Part shown: one piece after another, positions 36,529 through 48,346 of the stretch
How positions within the stretch are numbered: position 1 is the stretch's first letter
How the letters are laid out: the number at the start of each line of letters is the position of its first letter
NCBI GenBank assembly: GCA_940671915.1
Contig: CALNVZ010000174.1
Coordinates: 1,796,756 to 1,860,755, forward strand
Source of the DNA: Paracentrotus lividus
Lineage: Eukaryota; Echinodermata; Echinoidea; Camarodonta; Echinidae
Direction: 5' to 3'
DNA: 64,000 nt
Made by a program: the position numbers and the translations under genes
Notes under the pieces: model-generated
Told to the model about the DNA's origin: nothing
Seen by the model: the letters and a program-made list of their open reading frames with translations, nothing else
The model's database searches: none

Positions 36529-37406
36529 CAACCTAAAAAAAAGCTTTTGCTGTATAAAAAAGAATGTTAGACTTTCCCGAATCACAATTCACAAAATGTC
36601 TGTTTGCCCTATGAAAACCCCCTCGACTGTACCTGCATACAATGTAGAATGCTATTGTATGAAATGTGTAAACAATATTCAGTTGCATGATATTCGTGTA
36701 GTAAATGTGGAAGGATAAGCCCACTCAACAACTGCAAATTTTAATATGGTCAATTATTATTCTTTAATTTTAAACTGTCGTGTCACGAGAAAACGGGTGT
36801 ACGTCTACATTCTACAATTATGGAAAAAATAAAATATCCTTGCTAAATGTATATTGCTGTTTGTCCTTGTGTTTCCCTTTCAGGATGAAGTTAATACATG
36901 AAGAAACCTAGTCTTTTCTGTCATTCAAATTTTGGAAAAGTTTCTTAATCATCACTTACTTGTCTCTCTCTCCACTTATTCTTGGGATAATATTCCATTG
37001 CCGTAACTTGTTTAATATTCTTTCTCACACTTTCCTTCTCTTTCTCCACCTTCCCTCAATTTTCTTTGTTTATTTCTGTCTTTAACCATCTCTTTGTATA
37101 CTCCTTCACTAAAAGTGTTCATCCAATTGGGAAATAATATTGTGAAATCATTCTTTCAACATAATCAGACAATTCCTCCTAGATTATGTAAAAAGAACAA
37201 TTTTATGTATTTTCCACACTCCTTCCTTCCGAAAAAGACAGCTGTATCAAATGAAATACCTTCATAAATGTACAAAACATGATCATATTTAATGCGCTAA
37301 ACTTGAGCATTGAGACAAGTACATATATGTATACATTATATACAAGGGTGTTTACAATGAGTAGAAGCAATCAAAATGCTGCACTGGTATCCCATGTATT
37401 CATGTA

Positions 37407-38018
37407 CAGTCCACTCCTGTTATAACAAGCAGTAATAGAATGAACACAGATACAATAACGTTTTACTAGATCTATAACAAGGCAATTCTCCTGGTTCCAA
37501 TTTCAAACGTCCAAAGCAAACCAGTTCAGAACAGTTCAATCCCAATATAATGTGAACAGATACAAGATTTTATTTTAACAAGGAATTATCCAGATTTAAA
37601 TTTGTGCAAACCAATGTGTTCATGAACAGGTTTGTCCCTATAGCAAGGTACATTCCACTCTAGTAATCACAAGGTGCCACAAACCTAGCCAAATAAATTG
37701 TAATAATGAAATCTCTTTATACTCAACACACAAGTACAGACATATGTGCATGTTTGACATCTGAATTGTGAGAATCGCTTTGTCATAACGCAATCTCATA
37801 TCTCTTCTCATTATAATGACAGTAGATTGTAATCGACTTGGGGAGCATTTCATGAAACAAATATTCACTGATTCTCACTGACAACTGTGATAAGCTACTG
37901 AAATGCTTGCATCTGATTGGCTGAGAGCAAATTTATCAGATACAACATCTGACAAGTCCTTTCTTGAAATGCCCCCCCCCCCCAGGTACCAATCGCCTTG
38001 TATAACAGGAGTAGACTG
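37407..38018. mobile_element. TA-flanked element (about 612 bp) with nested insertion
   Basis: CAGTCCACTCCTGTTATAAC on the left mirrors 'gtataacaggagtagactg' on the right, with TA on both sides. The ends match the family of 35510-35651. The middle, from about 37840 to 37984, holds another miniature element. Confidence 0.65.
37840..37984. mobile_element. Nested miniature element with GGGGAGCATTTCATGAAA ends
   Basis: 'ggggagcatttcatgaaa' at the left mirrors 'tttcttgaaatgcccccc' at the right. The interior has 'tgattggctgagagcaaatt', a style seen in many short inverted-repeat elements of marine invertebrates. It interrupts the host element 37407-38018. Confidence 0.6.
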
Positions 38019-40502
38019 TACAACATGGTTTTTTTATAACAAGGTGTGGTCCTATATACCACGTTATTATAGAAGTAGGCTTTACTTTATCAGCCATTAA
38101 ACTGCGGGTTAATGCCCAGGAAGATGATTATCATCTGAAGAGAGTTCTAAGGGTTTTAACTCATATTTTTTCTAAGGACTTTTCAGTAAATACCCATAAA
38201 CTCCCAGCAGATCACATGAACAAGCACATACATGGTTTCACAGTATCTAACACAAAAACAATTTGCTTTTCAAAATATCCTTATGACATTCTAAGAAGCT
38301 TTGCAACATTTACTAAGGCATCTTACAAAAATGAACGTACACAAAAACAATGTGTGCAATGTTCTGATTTTGCTTTCCGGTCTCAACGTCTAAAAGAGCA
38401 CAATCGAAGCACAGAGTCTGAGCTTGCAGCCTAGTATAGATAATATCTCAGTTACACTGAAAAAGGTAACACCAGACTGACCTTGGGGCTTTTGGTGTTG
38501 TTCCAATGATATGACTGGGGTTTTCATTATTGTGTACAGGTACCACCAGCCAATAAGACAAGAGTCACATCAATTACAGAACAAAGCAGTTACTCTTTGA
38601 TTCTAATGTGTCAAAGCAATTACTGTACATACAGCTATTTGAAATGGCAAGAAAATAACCTTTGTGTCATATAAACAGCGTTGTACTGGCTGGTCAGATT
38701 ATTATTTACAGGTAACCGAGAACAGTAAATTCACGCAAAATGAGCCAATGAATGACAAACAGAACAGATATAGTTTTAAAAGAGTATCTGCCCTTACCTT
38801 TACTATCCAATCCCACCTGTTGTACATGTGCTCAAGAATTATAACTGAACAAAGGGTCAATACCTTCATGTTTAATTGACATATTCAACCCTCAGCTCAA
38901 TAATCTTAGGAAATGTATCTTTTACAAAAATACAATATGAATACATAATTCAAGATCCTTTTTTTTTTAACTTCAACATATAATATATACTTATAACTTA
39001 TACTTATAACTTATCACTACATAGGTTCAAAAATACAAATTAAGACAATGTTTTCACGTTGACCCCTGACTAAAGGCCAAAAAAAATGTCATTATAACCA
39101 GGTGTTCAAAATGAATTGCCAACAAAAAAAAAATTTTAAGAAGAAAAATCTCATTAGAAGATGAAGTAATATCGTATGAACAACATTTGAATGTTATTAA
39201 TATAATTATATGCTATTACTTTATGATGTACAATGTTACACATGTACACTTGTAATAAATCACTATCGGTGATCAGACAGGAAGAAACTCATGGAATAAA
39301 TGATTGTCCTCTCAGAACTTTTCACAAAGTAATGGTGTATAACATTCAAACAAACAATGTACAATATCTTGTACCTCCAGAAATAAACGCATGAGGAAAG
39401 CAAAATTGGTATTTTAAACACAACACTCATAGCACAAAACTGACTTGCAAGTGCATGTCTACACATCCACTGTAATAACAGTACAAATTCAAAGTTTAAT
39501 TGGCATAGTACAAGGCAGTAGTAACATATGTGAACTTAGACCCCATCCAATCATATCAATGCTATCATGAATAACAAGATTAAAACAATAACAACATTAA
39601 TCATATAGGCCCACAATAACATAAATCTGTTAACGCAGCATCGTTTTTATCAGATTTCCATGTCAAAGACATATTGGAAGCAAACATCATTTGATAATGA
39701 TGAACGAGTCGTAATAAGTCCAAGAGCAGTCCCATATTTTCCTTGAACATATGACAGTACCATGATACACAGATGGAAGGTGTGTGTTTTTTCGAAAAGT
39801 GAAACTAAATTTATTTATTTTCATAAACGGCATCCATTACTTCCTAACATTGACAAAGTAGGGTTTCGTTGATAAGTAGTCTGAATTGATATAATCTAAT
39901 TGCAAACATTGGTAAGACTGTCATTCATCTGTTGAGTCCAACATTATTGCAATACAATACTGCTGCATAGCATGTATATTAAGAAATATCTTACAATACA
40001 AATACTGTGATACTGAGTGGAAGTGTTGTTTTGCATGTAAACAATCATAAACGATGCTATTCAGTGCAATACCTAAGACTTTTGGAAGTTGACTAACGGC
40101 CAGTTGAATAGCTGTTGCAAGAAGTAGTAAAGGAAAATAAGCATTGAAATATATATATATAATTGCATTTCTCAGTTAAGTTAAAAAATGATTCCTTTTT
40201 CATAAAAATGAGCAACTCCTTAATTTCCTTTTAAGTTTAGAGTCTGCCCATGAATTCTGGGTATTCAATTTAGAAAGAACAGTTTGTTGAAGCAAAAACT
40301 CTTAGTATCAGAATAGTAGTAATAGTAACTGAGAACACATTGTCTAAAGATAAGAGGCGGTACTCACAACACGTACCTGTGCAATACACAGACATATCCA
40401 TTGTATATATTAATGATATAGCCAGAAGATTCCATTCACGATTTCTCTATTGCCACGTTAGATGTGCTCAGACAATCACAAATTTAACATTTTATATCAT
40501 GA

Positions 40503-40706
40503 TACTGTATAAGCCAATATTTTCGCTTACAGATATTTTTTCGCGATTTTGCACTAGTTTGGGAAATTTGTGAGTAGATAATTTCACGTTTTTTGTGATG
40601 TTTTCATTACTATAAATAGCGTTATGTTGGAGTGGAAATTTCGCGAAGATGGACTCGTGAAATTCGCGAAAATAAAATCACCCCAAAATTACCACTTATA
40701 CAGTAG
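40503..40706. mobile_element. Possible miniature element with ACTGTATAAG ends
   Basis: The left ACTGTATAAG and right CTTATACAGT are perfect inverse copies, with weaker inverted similarity further in ('tattttcgc'/'gcgaaaata'). Short and degenerate; boundaries uncertain. Confidence 0.45.
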
Positions 40707-42004
40707 TGGAAGGTTGATGATATTCATGACTGCTTGCTACCAATGAATAATAACTATATGAGGAAGTCCAGGACATTTACATTTCGCCAATGAAAAATTC
40801 TAATTTTGGAAGAAACTATAAGATCGCCACAAATAGCTGCTTGACAGGGTTGTAGGACATATGAAACAGCAAAAACAGTAAAAATGCATAGTATGACCGC
40901 ATGATTACACACTGCATTACGAGGGCAACGTACCAGACAATTTTTTTTAATCTTTTGATGGTAAAATTGATGGAATAAATCCAAAAGTCACATTAATACA
41001 TTCTGGATCAGATTAAGAATTACTATGTAAAAACTTCTTTAATATTATTCCAAAATAAATTTAGTTTCAAATGACCTCATACTCTGAAAGTCTACAGCAC
41101 AAAAAGTGCAGTTGTGTTGTGTCTTGTTTGTTTTGGTACAAGTACAATACAGCCATGGTTCTTTTACACACTTCAAATGGAATATGTATTCAAATCCACA
41201 TACTAGGCATTTTATTATTTGCACTGTTTCCACAAAACATGGTCCTACAAGGGCTTTTTAACATACAAAGGCCCCACACTAGAATTTTGTAAAGGAATTT
41301 GAGATTGAACTTTTTAGTGTTTGTTTGCTTCAATTTTCATGTTGATCATGCATTAAAAATACAACGAATATTGATATAAATGCACAACACATAACAAAAT
41401 TGTAACTGAACTTAACTACCCTTTTACTGTAGGCAGATGGGAATTTCAATAGTTGAAAAAGGAGAATTCTTCTCCAAATTTCTAATAAAAACAGATCAGT
41501 ATAAACATTTAAGTGTTCTTGAGAAAAACAATAAAACTTGAGAAATTAGCTATGTTCCTTCAAAGTGTCTTTCACATAATTTTGATTTTGATTCTTTTTT
41601 GTTCCCTTCTTTTTATCATTTCCCTTTGCTGGCCATCAAAAGTTTGTTAGATGATCGTAAAGACTACAGCACCGTTTTAATATGAAATAACAATTAGATA
41701 ATATTTTTAATTCAGAGTAATGATAAAAACCGTGATCATCACTTCTTAGATTTTATACAGTGCTCCATGTTTCCCATTTGTCAATTTGATGGATGCGACA
41801 CTAACACAATGGAAACGTAACTCGATCTACAGATTGATGTAAGTATTCTGATTTTGAATACAGGTAATTAATCCATCCAAAATGATCATACATAGACATT
41901 ATGGAATGTGGCTAGGATATATTCACACATGGCCAGTGCAATGTGTTGTTGTTCACTTATGAAGAAACAAGGCTCCATGTTGTTCACATCATGTCATGTG
42001 TTGT

Positions 42005-42489
42005 TCAAGCATGATGAAACGATGCCATATGTTGATCACACTCCTCTTGGCTGATAAAGAGCCTATCACATGGTGTGCACTCAAAGCAGCCTAGATGACC
42101 CTGATGTTTATCTTTCATATGAATCAATAGACTAACCCTTGTCCTGTAACCCATACCACACACCTTACAAGCCACTATCTCATGAAAGCGCGTTGACCTT
42201 GATCCCTGCGCTTCCCCATCTTTCTTCCCAATGCCCGATTCACTTGAATCGGTTGAAGACGGGGCGTCGCCACCCCCTGCAGAAGGATCTGTCGTGTCTT
42301 TGGTCTTTGGCTGTGGCAGGATGCTGGCATTGGGGGCACTCTTCTCGCCCTTTTTCTCTCCTTTAGTCACACACATATGACATAGGATGGAGGTATCAGA
42401 GCTGTCTTGGTTGGATGGGTCACCGTCTTCGGTCGGTGGGATAACAAATTCTTGGCCACATGAGCTGCATTGATGGATCAGGAAACGCC
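42005..42489 (-). CDS. PHD/C2H2 zinc-finger protein, last exon (C4 cluster and two C2H2 fingers)
   Basis: After acceptor CTTTATGAACAG this exon encodes RFLIHQCSSCGQEFVIP, then a Ser/Asp-rich stretch and SILCHMCVTKGEKKGEK: two CxxC pairs about 25 residues apart that could bind one zinc. A Ser/Gly/Asp-rich linker follows, then two C2H2 fingers: ACKVCGMGYRTRVSLLIHMK with DKH, and ECTPCDRLFISQEECDQHMA with SFH, ending HHA and stop. The two fingers are 6-7 residues apart and carry the usual C-x2-C and H-x3/4-H spacing. It joins the upstream exon as codon G|GG (phase 1). C2H2 fingers after two PHD fingers suggest a chromatin or DNA-binding nuclear protein; I do not recognise an exact vertebrate orthologue. 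Confidence 0.85.
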
Positions 42490-43464
42490 CTGTTCATAAA
42501 GACAACAAAATAATTGCCCTAACATTAAAATCAAGAAAGACCACTGAAGGATAGGTATACAAGTTTCCTTTTTGTAATTAAATAAGAAACATTTCAAATG
42601 GAACAGGACAAATGTGATATCATCTCTATATGCCTCTGCCCTTACAACCTGTAACTTCAGAAATTGACTAGTGACAATTGAAGATTGGCCTAGGTTTTCC
42701 AAAATGTAATCAGATTGTCATCGTATGGTGTATGGTGTATCATCAAGTTTGAAGTTCATATCTCAAGTATTTCATGATAATGGGAAAGTGGGACAGATAG
42801 ACAGACAGGCGATGTTTCAGAGGCATTACAAAACAAATTATCTTATCTCACTATGAAAGTGATCATTATTCATGTTTCTAGCCCTGTCTGCACCTTATCA
42901 TTGAAAAATAACTTATTCTGATTATTATTGGGCTGACAATACCAAGAATCAATAATTGAATAAAAGACTAGACCTCAAATGACATTTAACCCCTGCATCT
43001 GACCTTTGTGAAAGTGTCCATGGTTTAACTTTCAACATAATTTAACATTTTTACTCCTTATAAGATAAGCAGTTTTCACCTGTTTTGTTTTGTTGTTTTG
43101 TTTTTTTTTTTTTTTGCAGTTTTTGAACTTGCATCTAAAATAACATTTGACCACAAATGATCTTTTGACCTTTTATGTATAAACTATAAACTGCTCAAGG
43201 GGCTTTACATGTATAATTGTGGTCACCTCAGTATCGTGTCCCTTGTGTGGCCTTGACAGATCAGGTTTCCCTGAAACACTCTCCTTAACCTACCTGCTGT
43301 ATTAACAATCTGCTGTTTGGAGAGAACCTTTTGTACTCTGGGTCGCTAGAACCTGTAAGGTGGTGAAAGGAAGGGTTTCAAGTTTCAACTTTTTTTGCAT
43401 CCTTTTTAAAAGTTTTTGTTTGAAAATTATAGTTACAAATCGCTGTACCTTTATTGTAAGAGTT

Positions 43465-44256
43465 TTAACCCTAATCAGACTGGGGGGGGGCCATCATGGC
43501 CCCCCCCGTCGGAACATTTTCGCGACCAGCTCCGCCGCACGAATTTCCTGATCGCGCGCTTGCTGACTTTTTTCTTTCATGTCATCGGGCATCTTTCTGA
43601 AACCATTTTCCGCCAAAATCGGTCCGTACCGTTACGACGCTGCACGATTTTTCAAAAATATCCGTCAGACCGAAAATGGCTCAAAAAACGTGATTTTGTG
43701 TACAAAAGTCAATGCAAAATTGAGTTTTTTCTCACCTAATCATAAAGATATGATTATTTTCACCTTTCATTGGCTGATAATCAAATTTATTTTAGCATAT
43801 TTATGCTTAAAAATGTTTCTTAAATGATTTTTGCGTTAAAAAAAAGAAAAACAAAAGTCGAAAAAACAAAGAAATACATAAGAAATTCAATAAAACAATA
43901 AAATACATAAGAAATTAGTTTTGAAACCGAGAATTTTTTTCTAGTACAATTGTTAAGAAGCTATAAGGGAATAATAATAACACAAAATTAGCATTCTAGG
44001 AGCTTTATTTTTCAATTAGAGCAAAAAGTATGATTTATGCATAAATTAGCATAATTAATTCATCATTAAAAAATCATATTATTTTGGAAAAATTAACAGC
44101 GCAGTCATTGTAGATTACATGGCTCACTACCATCGTGCAATTTTCGGCGACGTCGCGCGATCGGCGCGCCGAGATCTTAGGGGGGGCCATCATGGCCCCC
44201 CCCAGTCTTGACAGGCTACCAAACAAATCATAACCTCAAGTCCGTGATTAGGTTAA
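43465..44256. mobile_element. TTAA-flanked piggyBac-type miniature element, copy 2
   Basis: Left: TTAACCCTAATCAGACTGGG, then a G run and CCATCATGGCCCCCC. Right: the mirrored G/C block and CCCAGTCTTGACAGG, then about 30 extra bases, and GATTAGG followed by TTAA at 44253-44256. Its interior is the reverse complement of the interior of 35742-36528 (for example 'tgcataaattagcataatta'), so the two belong to one family. It lies in the last intron of the PHD gene. The right end seems altered by a short insertion. Confidence 0.65.
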
Positions 44257-44571
44257 CTCAATAAAGCCATCTTCCAACAGTTCTAGCCAGATGGATTAAG
44301 ATATGCTAGATAAGTAGCAGCAAAAAACAAAAAAAAATCTTTATATGTAATAATGTCTACGATTATTGATCTCCCAAGCATCGGTTCTTATAAAACATAT
44401 AATTTTTATTTTCAAAATCTAAGTAATTGTAGAAATACTTTTCAATCAAAGGCATAGCCTGTTCATGTAGTGAAATCAGTTTCATATGCAACGAGGACAA
44501 ACACAGACAAGTTGACCCAGCATATATCTTTCCAGTCATGTATGTACACAATATCACTCACCGCTTGACTC

Positions 44572-45110
44572 CATCTTGCTTGCATCCTTTCCTTTATCTA
44601 AAGACTCGGGGTTGGGTTTGATGTAGAGGTACGACTTCTCTTTTCACCAAACTTGACCTTCTCCTCTTTGGGGTTATTTTAGTCCTTGTTATTTCATCCC
44701 CCCTGCCACCCATGTCCTCATCAAACTCTGCCCCATCCTCATAGTCCAAATCTATCTTTTATGCCGCTTCCTCCTTGAGCGTTTGCTCCTACTCAGCTCA
44801 TCGTCATCATCATCAGAAGAGCTTTGGTTAGAATCACCATCCGACGTCCCACCTCCTCGGACAGAGCCGCCCTCCATTTGTTCCTGCCCGCTCACGTGCT
44901 TGGCTCCTGGCATCATCACCTTTCCCAGGTCTAACATCTTCTTCATCATCATCATCTGAGGTATCATTTGAATCACTGGTATCATCACTAGACTGTCCTC
45001 CTTCCATTCTTTGGTATCATCAGTGCTCCCCTCTCCGCTGTCTCCATAGATGGTATATTTGATAGGTAGGTATCGCCTCTTTCTCCTCACGTATGGACTG
45101 CTCCTGGGTT
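44572..45110 (-). CDS. PHD/C2H2 zinc-finger protein, acidic/basic linker exon
   Basis: Acceptor TTTCTTCCTCTCAG at the right, donor GTGAGTGATA at the left. It starts PRSSPYVRRKRRYLPIKYTI, passes Asp/Ser-rich segments (SSDDTSDSNDTSDDDDEED and SSSDDDDDELSRSKRSRRK) and ends KSYLYIKPNPESLDKGKDAS. These pieces lie in different frames, so three or more one-base shifts are required in 539 bp (length is not a multiple of three although both splice phases are 1). The composition is consistent throughout, so consensus errors are more likely than pseudogenisation. The basic blocks could be nuclear localisation signals. Confidence 0.7.
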
Positions 45111-45363
45111 CTGAGAGGAAGAAAAATAATCCAGGTTTATCTCTTATTTCATATCAAATATGTTATGGCCATCAGTTAATCTCATTATATGGCTGGTTTG
45201 TCACTACAAACGTTTCTATTCATTCTGTATAAATCTGGTTATTGCCTATTACGTATTACATTCTGTAGGATATTGTCAAACAGAACTTCCCTTCCCGTAA
45301 ACGACAAAGTGAAGATGTGCATGAATGAACTATTCAACAACTCCTGATAATATGTTTACTTAC

Positions 45364-45628
45364 CTTGAACAGTATCCCTGCACAAGATACAGAGCCATTC
45401 CTCATCGGGCGCACTCTTAACATCCACACAGCGGAAATGATACCATTCCACTGAGCAATCTCTCCCATCACATGCTATCATCCGATCCAGGAGTTTGGCT
45501 GGCCACAAGGACACAGACCAGCCTCTTCTTGAGGTACTCTTTTCATCTTCTTCCTCTTCTTGTCTTCTTCCACCTTCTTTTTCCTTTGAAGTTCTTTCCT
45601 TCTCTCCTCCTTCTTTGCAAGGCTTCAG
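45364..45628 (-). CDS. PHD/C2H2 zinc-finger protein, second PHD finger
   Basis: Acceptor CTCTTCAAACAGAAACAG and donor GTAAGTAAAC. The exon opens with a highly charged Lys/Glu-rich segment (KKEERRKELQRKKKVEEDKK), probably helical, then a PHD finger: LCPCGQPNSW, MIACDGRDCSVEWYHFRCVD, EEWLCILCRDTVQ. The zinc ligands follow C-x-C ... C-x4-C ... H-x2-C ... C-x2-C as in ING-family PHD fingers, with the conserved EWYHF. Two one-base shifts are needed, one near 45610 and one near 45483 (in SW|DRMIAC). The residue before the first cysteine is Leu where ING proteins have the Tyr of the H3K4me3 cage. Confidence 0.85.
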
Positions 45629-45954
45629 CTGTTTCTGTTTGAAGAGAGTAGCTCAATGGATTAGCATTCAAAGAATGATTAGTAAAAAAAGGATTATTTG
45701 AAAGGCGAATCTCTAGGTTCCGTTATTGACTTGAACCCCCAACATCAGATTGAGCATTGATTTAATATTAAAAGAAACTAGAAAACTGAAGCTGAAGATT
45801 ATAGAATGGTTTCAACACATGGTACTTCATGAAGTCTCTATTTTCCCTTTGTAAATATACCCACAATACTGCCCACACATTTTCACTTTTGTCTTTCAAT
45901 GTTCATCACACGACTCTTAAAAGAGTTTTAGATGGACAATCATTGCTGTCTTAC

Positions 45955-46152
45955 CTTTTGAGCAGAAGGGACAGAACCATTCATCCTTGGGTACCTTGGT
46001 GACTCCTACACAGGTGAAGTGATACCACTCTACTTCACATTTTGGGTTATCACAAGCAATCATGGCATCGTAGGAGTTTGCACGACCGCATGGACACACC
46101 CCAAGGCGACTGGACTTGTCAACAACATTGAAAAAGCAGCCTTCTTCTGCAG
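45955..46152 (-). CDS. PHD/C2H2 zinc-finger protein, first PHD finger
   Basis: Acceptor TTCTCTCCAACTACAG, donor GTAAGACAGC; 198 bp, uninterrupted frame. It encodes AEEGCFFNVVDKSSRLG, then VCPCGRANSYDAMIACDNPK, then CEVEWYHFTCVGVTKVPKDE and WFCPFCSK. All eight zinc ligands of an ING-type PHD finger are present. The Met and Trp that help form the methyl-lysine cage in ING2 are kept, but the first cage Tyr is Val. PHD fingers of this class read the H3 N-terminal tail; whether this one binds trimethylated lysine 4 is uncertain because of the substitution. Confidence 0.92.
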
Positions 46153-48295
46153 CTGTAGTTGGAGAGAAGGAGGAGAAAGGGAGAACATAGTAATAAGGTT
46201 AACTTCCTACAGTCTAATGTCCCTTTATTTAAAGTATCAACAGTCCGATGCCTAATTAGTCCCCCATATATGTCCTATCGTTCAAATGCCCCATTACAAC
46301 TATACCCAAATTGTTCCTATTCCCCATTGGACATACGTCCATCAGACGTATTCCCCATTGGACCTACATTTATGCCCTGAGGTCAAATTTATCATTGTAT
46401 GTCTATCCCATTAGTCCCATGTCACATTGGTCCTACGAACTATTGGACCTACATGTATGCCTTTGGTCTACTTTCCTCTTGATCATGTGTACCACTTGTC
46501 TTTTATGTATGCTATTTTGGTTGTGTACCCCAGTAAACACATCGTTCTTACCACCTATAGAGAACCGCTTTAAAAAAAAATATTGCAACTTGTGCATAAG
46601 GTTTGGCCTGGATGTGTTGCAGCAACGTCTTGCAATTGGCCACATTGACAGACATGATGTGAACATGGTTCAATTTTTCAATGCTAGATTGTTTCAAACC
46701 AGCAACTGTGATATCATAACTGGCATGATATTCCATTTTGGTATGTACTCCTATAAAGACTGCAGGATATACATGCATTCAGGAAAGTAAAATTATTTAC
46801 ACAATGTATGTTAGGGCCCAGCATCACCATTCCTCATTCTTGCATTTGCACAATAACAAAATCTGACCTACAGTAGATGTACATGTATGGGCTACTATGT
46901 ATGGGCTACTGTTCATAATACCCATTGGCCCGAATTCACAAACGTGGTTTAGTTAGTCCATGGTCTAAATCAATTGTTTAAACCACGGATTTAGACCATG
47001 GTCTAAATTTTTGTATTCACAAACCACCTGATTTAGACCATGGACTAACTAAACCACGTTTGTGAATTCGGGCCATTGCATCCAGAAATTGCAGAGTTTC
47101 TCAACGACTATACATAATTTAATATGAAATTACGATTGCTTATTTGCCCCTACATGTATCCCCCTTCTGTGCCCCCCTCCCCTCAATACAAGGAAACAAG
47201 AATGGTCAACTGTTTTAGCATGGTACACATGACTATATTTTGGTGTTAACCGAATCTTAGTTTCTTGTTGATATGATAAGTCGATTGCTTTGATTTGGAA
47301 AAAATACATTTAATTTTTTTTCCACATAAAAACTTATCAACGAAACGTGGTATACATGTGATAATTTCATAGACCATGGCTTGCGCAACAGCTATGTTTC
47401 CTCTGCATGTATATGATAACAGTCTATGAAAAGATCTGTAACCATTTAAACTTTTATTATTAAATCGCTTTTCAAGGAAATGACAATCTTAGCCATTTTG
47501 ACTTAATCAAGAACAACAATACATCACAAGAATATGTTACAAAAATCATGAAAAACTAATGAAACAATACAAATAATAAGTTTGAAAAACATGAATATCA
47601 CATGGTCCCTTAAAAAAAAAAATTAAAAAGAAACTGATGAAAGATGAGGAGAAAGGAAAATCAACATATAAAAACTAAAAACAAATTTCAACAGAAAAAT
47701 AAGTGTAAATCCATGGGAAAAGAGTGAAAATTGTCATGAAAAAGCACTGCATGAATTTCCCAAACTTTCTCATTACATTTTGGCTAAATTGCATACCAGA
47801 TACATGTAGTTGATAACTGTTGAACTAAAAAAAAAGCTTTCTACATTTGTATTAGGGGAAAGGTCAGCAGTGCATATTTCTACAAAATACAGAACCAATG
47901 AATGAAAGCCGGGTTGTGATTGATTGGAGGGTAATAATGTTGGACAGAGGCATTCTATCCAGGAAATTCATGCATTGCCTTTTGATATTTTTAGATTCAA
48001 ATATTGTCTTATTTGAGGGGAATTACTAAAAAAAAATACAAAGTTTTGATCACCCTTTCACCAGCTATAATACAAGCCACTATGGTTTAATCTCAAGATA
48101 AATATAATTTTTTTTTAAATTAAGAATTCTCACATTATTGATTTGAGGAAAATTGGCATATTTCATTACTTTGTATAGATTCTGGCCCCTCCAAAAGTTA
48201 TTGAAAGAACTTAGGATGGACACTAAATCAAAACATCTTAATCCAGAATCTTTGTAAGAGGGATGAAATATGTGAACGGGTTTATTTGAACCCAC
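46153..48295. other. PHD-gene intron, otherwise featureless
   Basis: Apart from the palindromic element at 46.9 kb, nothing gene-like is seen; flanking splice phases show no exon is needed here. The stretch 46200-46450 has an odd repeat-like series of 'ccccattggacctac' phrases. Confidence 0.55.
46927..47074. mobile_element. 148-bp near-perfect palindromic miniature element
   Basis: GGCCCGAATTCACAAACGTG on the left and its exact reverse complement on the right form arms of about 46 bp ('tagtccatggtctaaat' continues the match). A second smaller palindrome (TTTAAACCA / TTTAGACCATGG) fills the centre. ATT flanks both ends, compatible with a 3-bp target duplication as in PIF/Harbinger-type elements. 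It lies in an intron of the PHD gene. Confidence 0.85.
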
Positions 48296-48346
48296 CTGAG
48301 CGAGAATTCCTACGGGCCTGAACAGAACGCTTTTCTTGGCTTCCTT
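48296..48346 (-). CDS. PHD/C2H2 zinc-finger protein, small basic exon
   Basis: A 51-bp exon with acceptor TTATGTTATTTACAG and donor GTGGGTTCAA. It encodes GSQEKRSVQARRNSRS, with split codons at both ends in phase 1. Joining gives ...TKEEGSQEKRS... and ...NSRSAEEGC..., both in frame. It is supported mainly by splice sites and exact phase fit with both neighbours. Confidence 0.75.

Larger units (their letters stand above)
36529..41999. other. Intergenic region between converging UFC1 and PHD genes
   Basis: No coding exon was recognised. It contains a 612-bp TA-flanked element with a nested miniature element, a possible palindromic element at 40.5 kb and AT-rich sequence. On the minus strand an AATAAA (plus-strand TTTATT at 41211-41216) could end the PHD gene transcript about 0.8 kb after its stop codon. 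Confidence 0.5.

Noticed and set aside
46311..46790. 159-codon plus-strand frame, among the longest in the window
   Set aside because: Lies in an intron of the PHD gene on the other strand, partly covers the 'ccccattggac' repeat chain, and has no recognisable domain.
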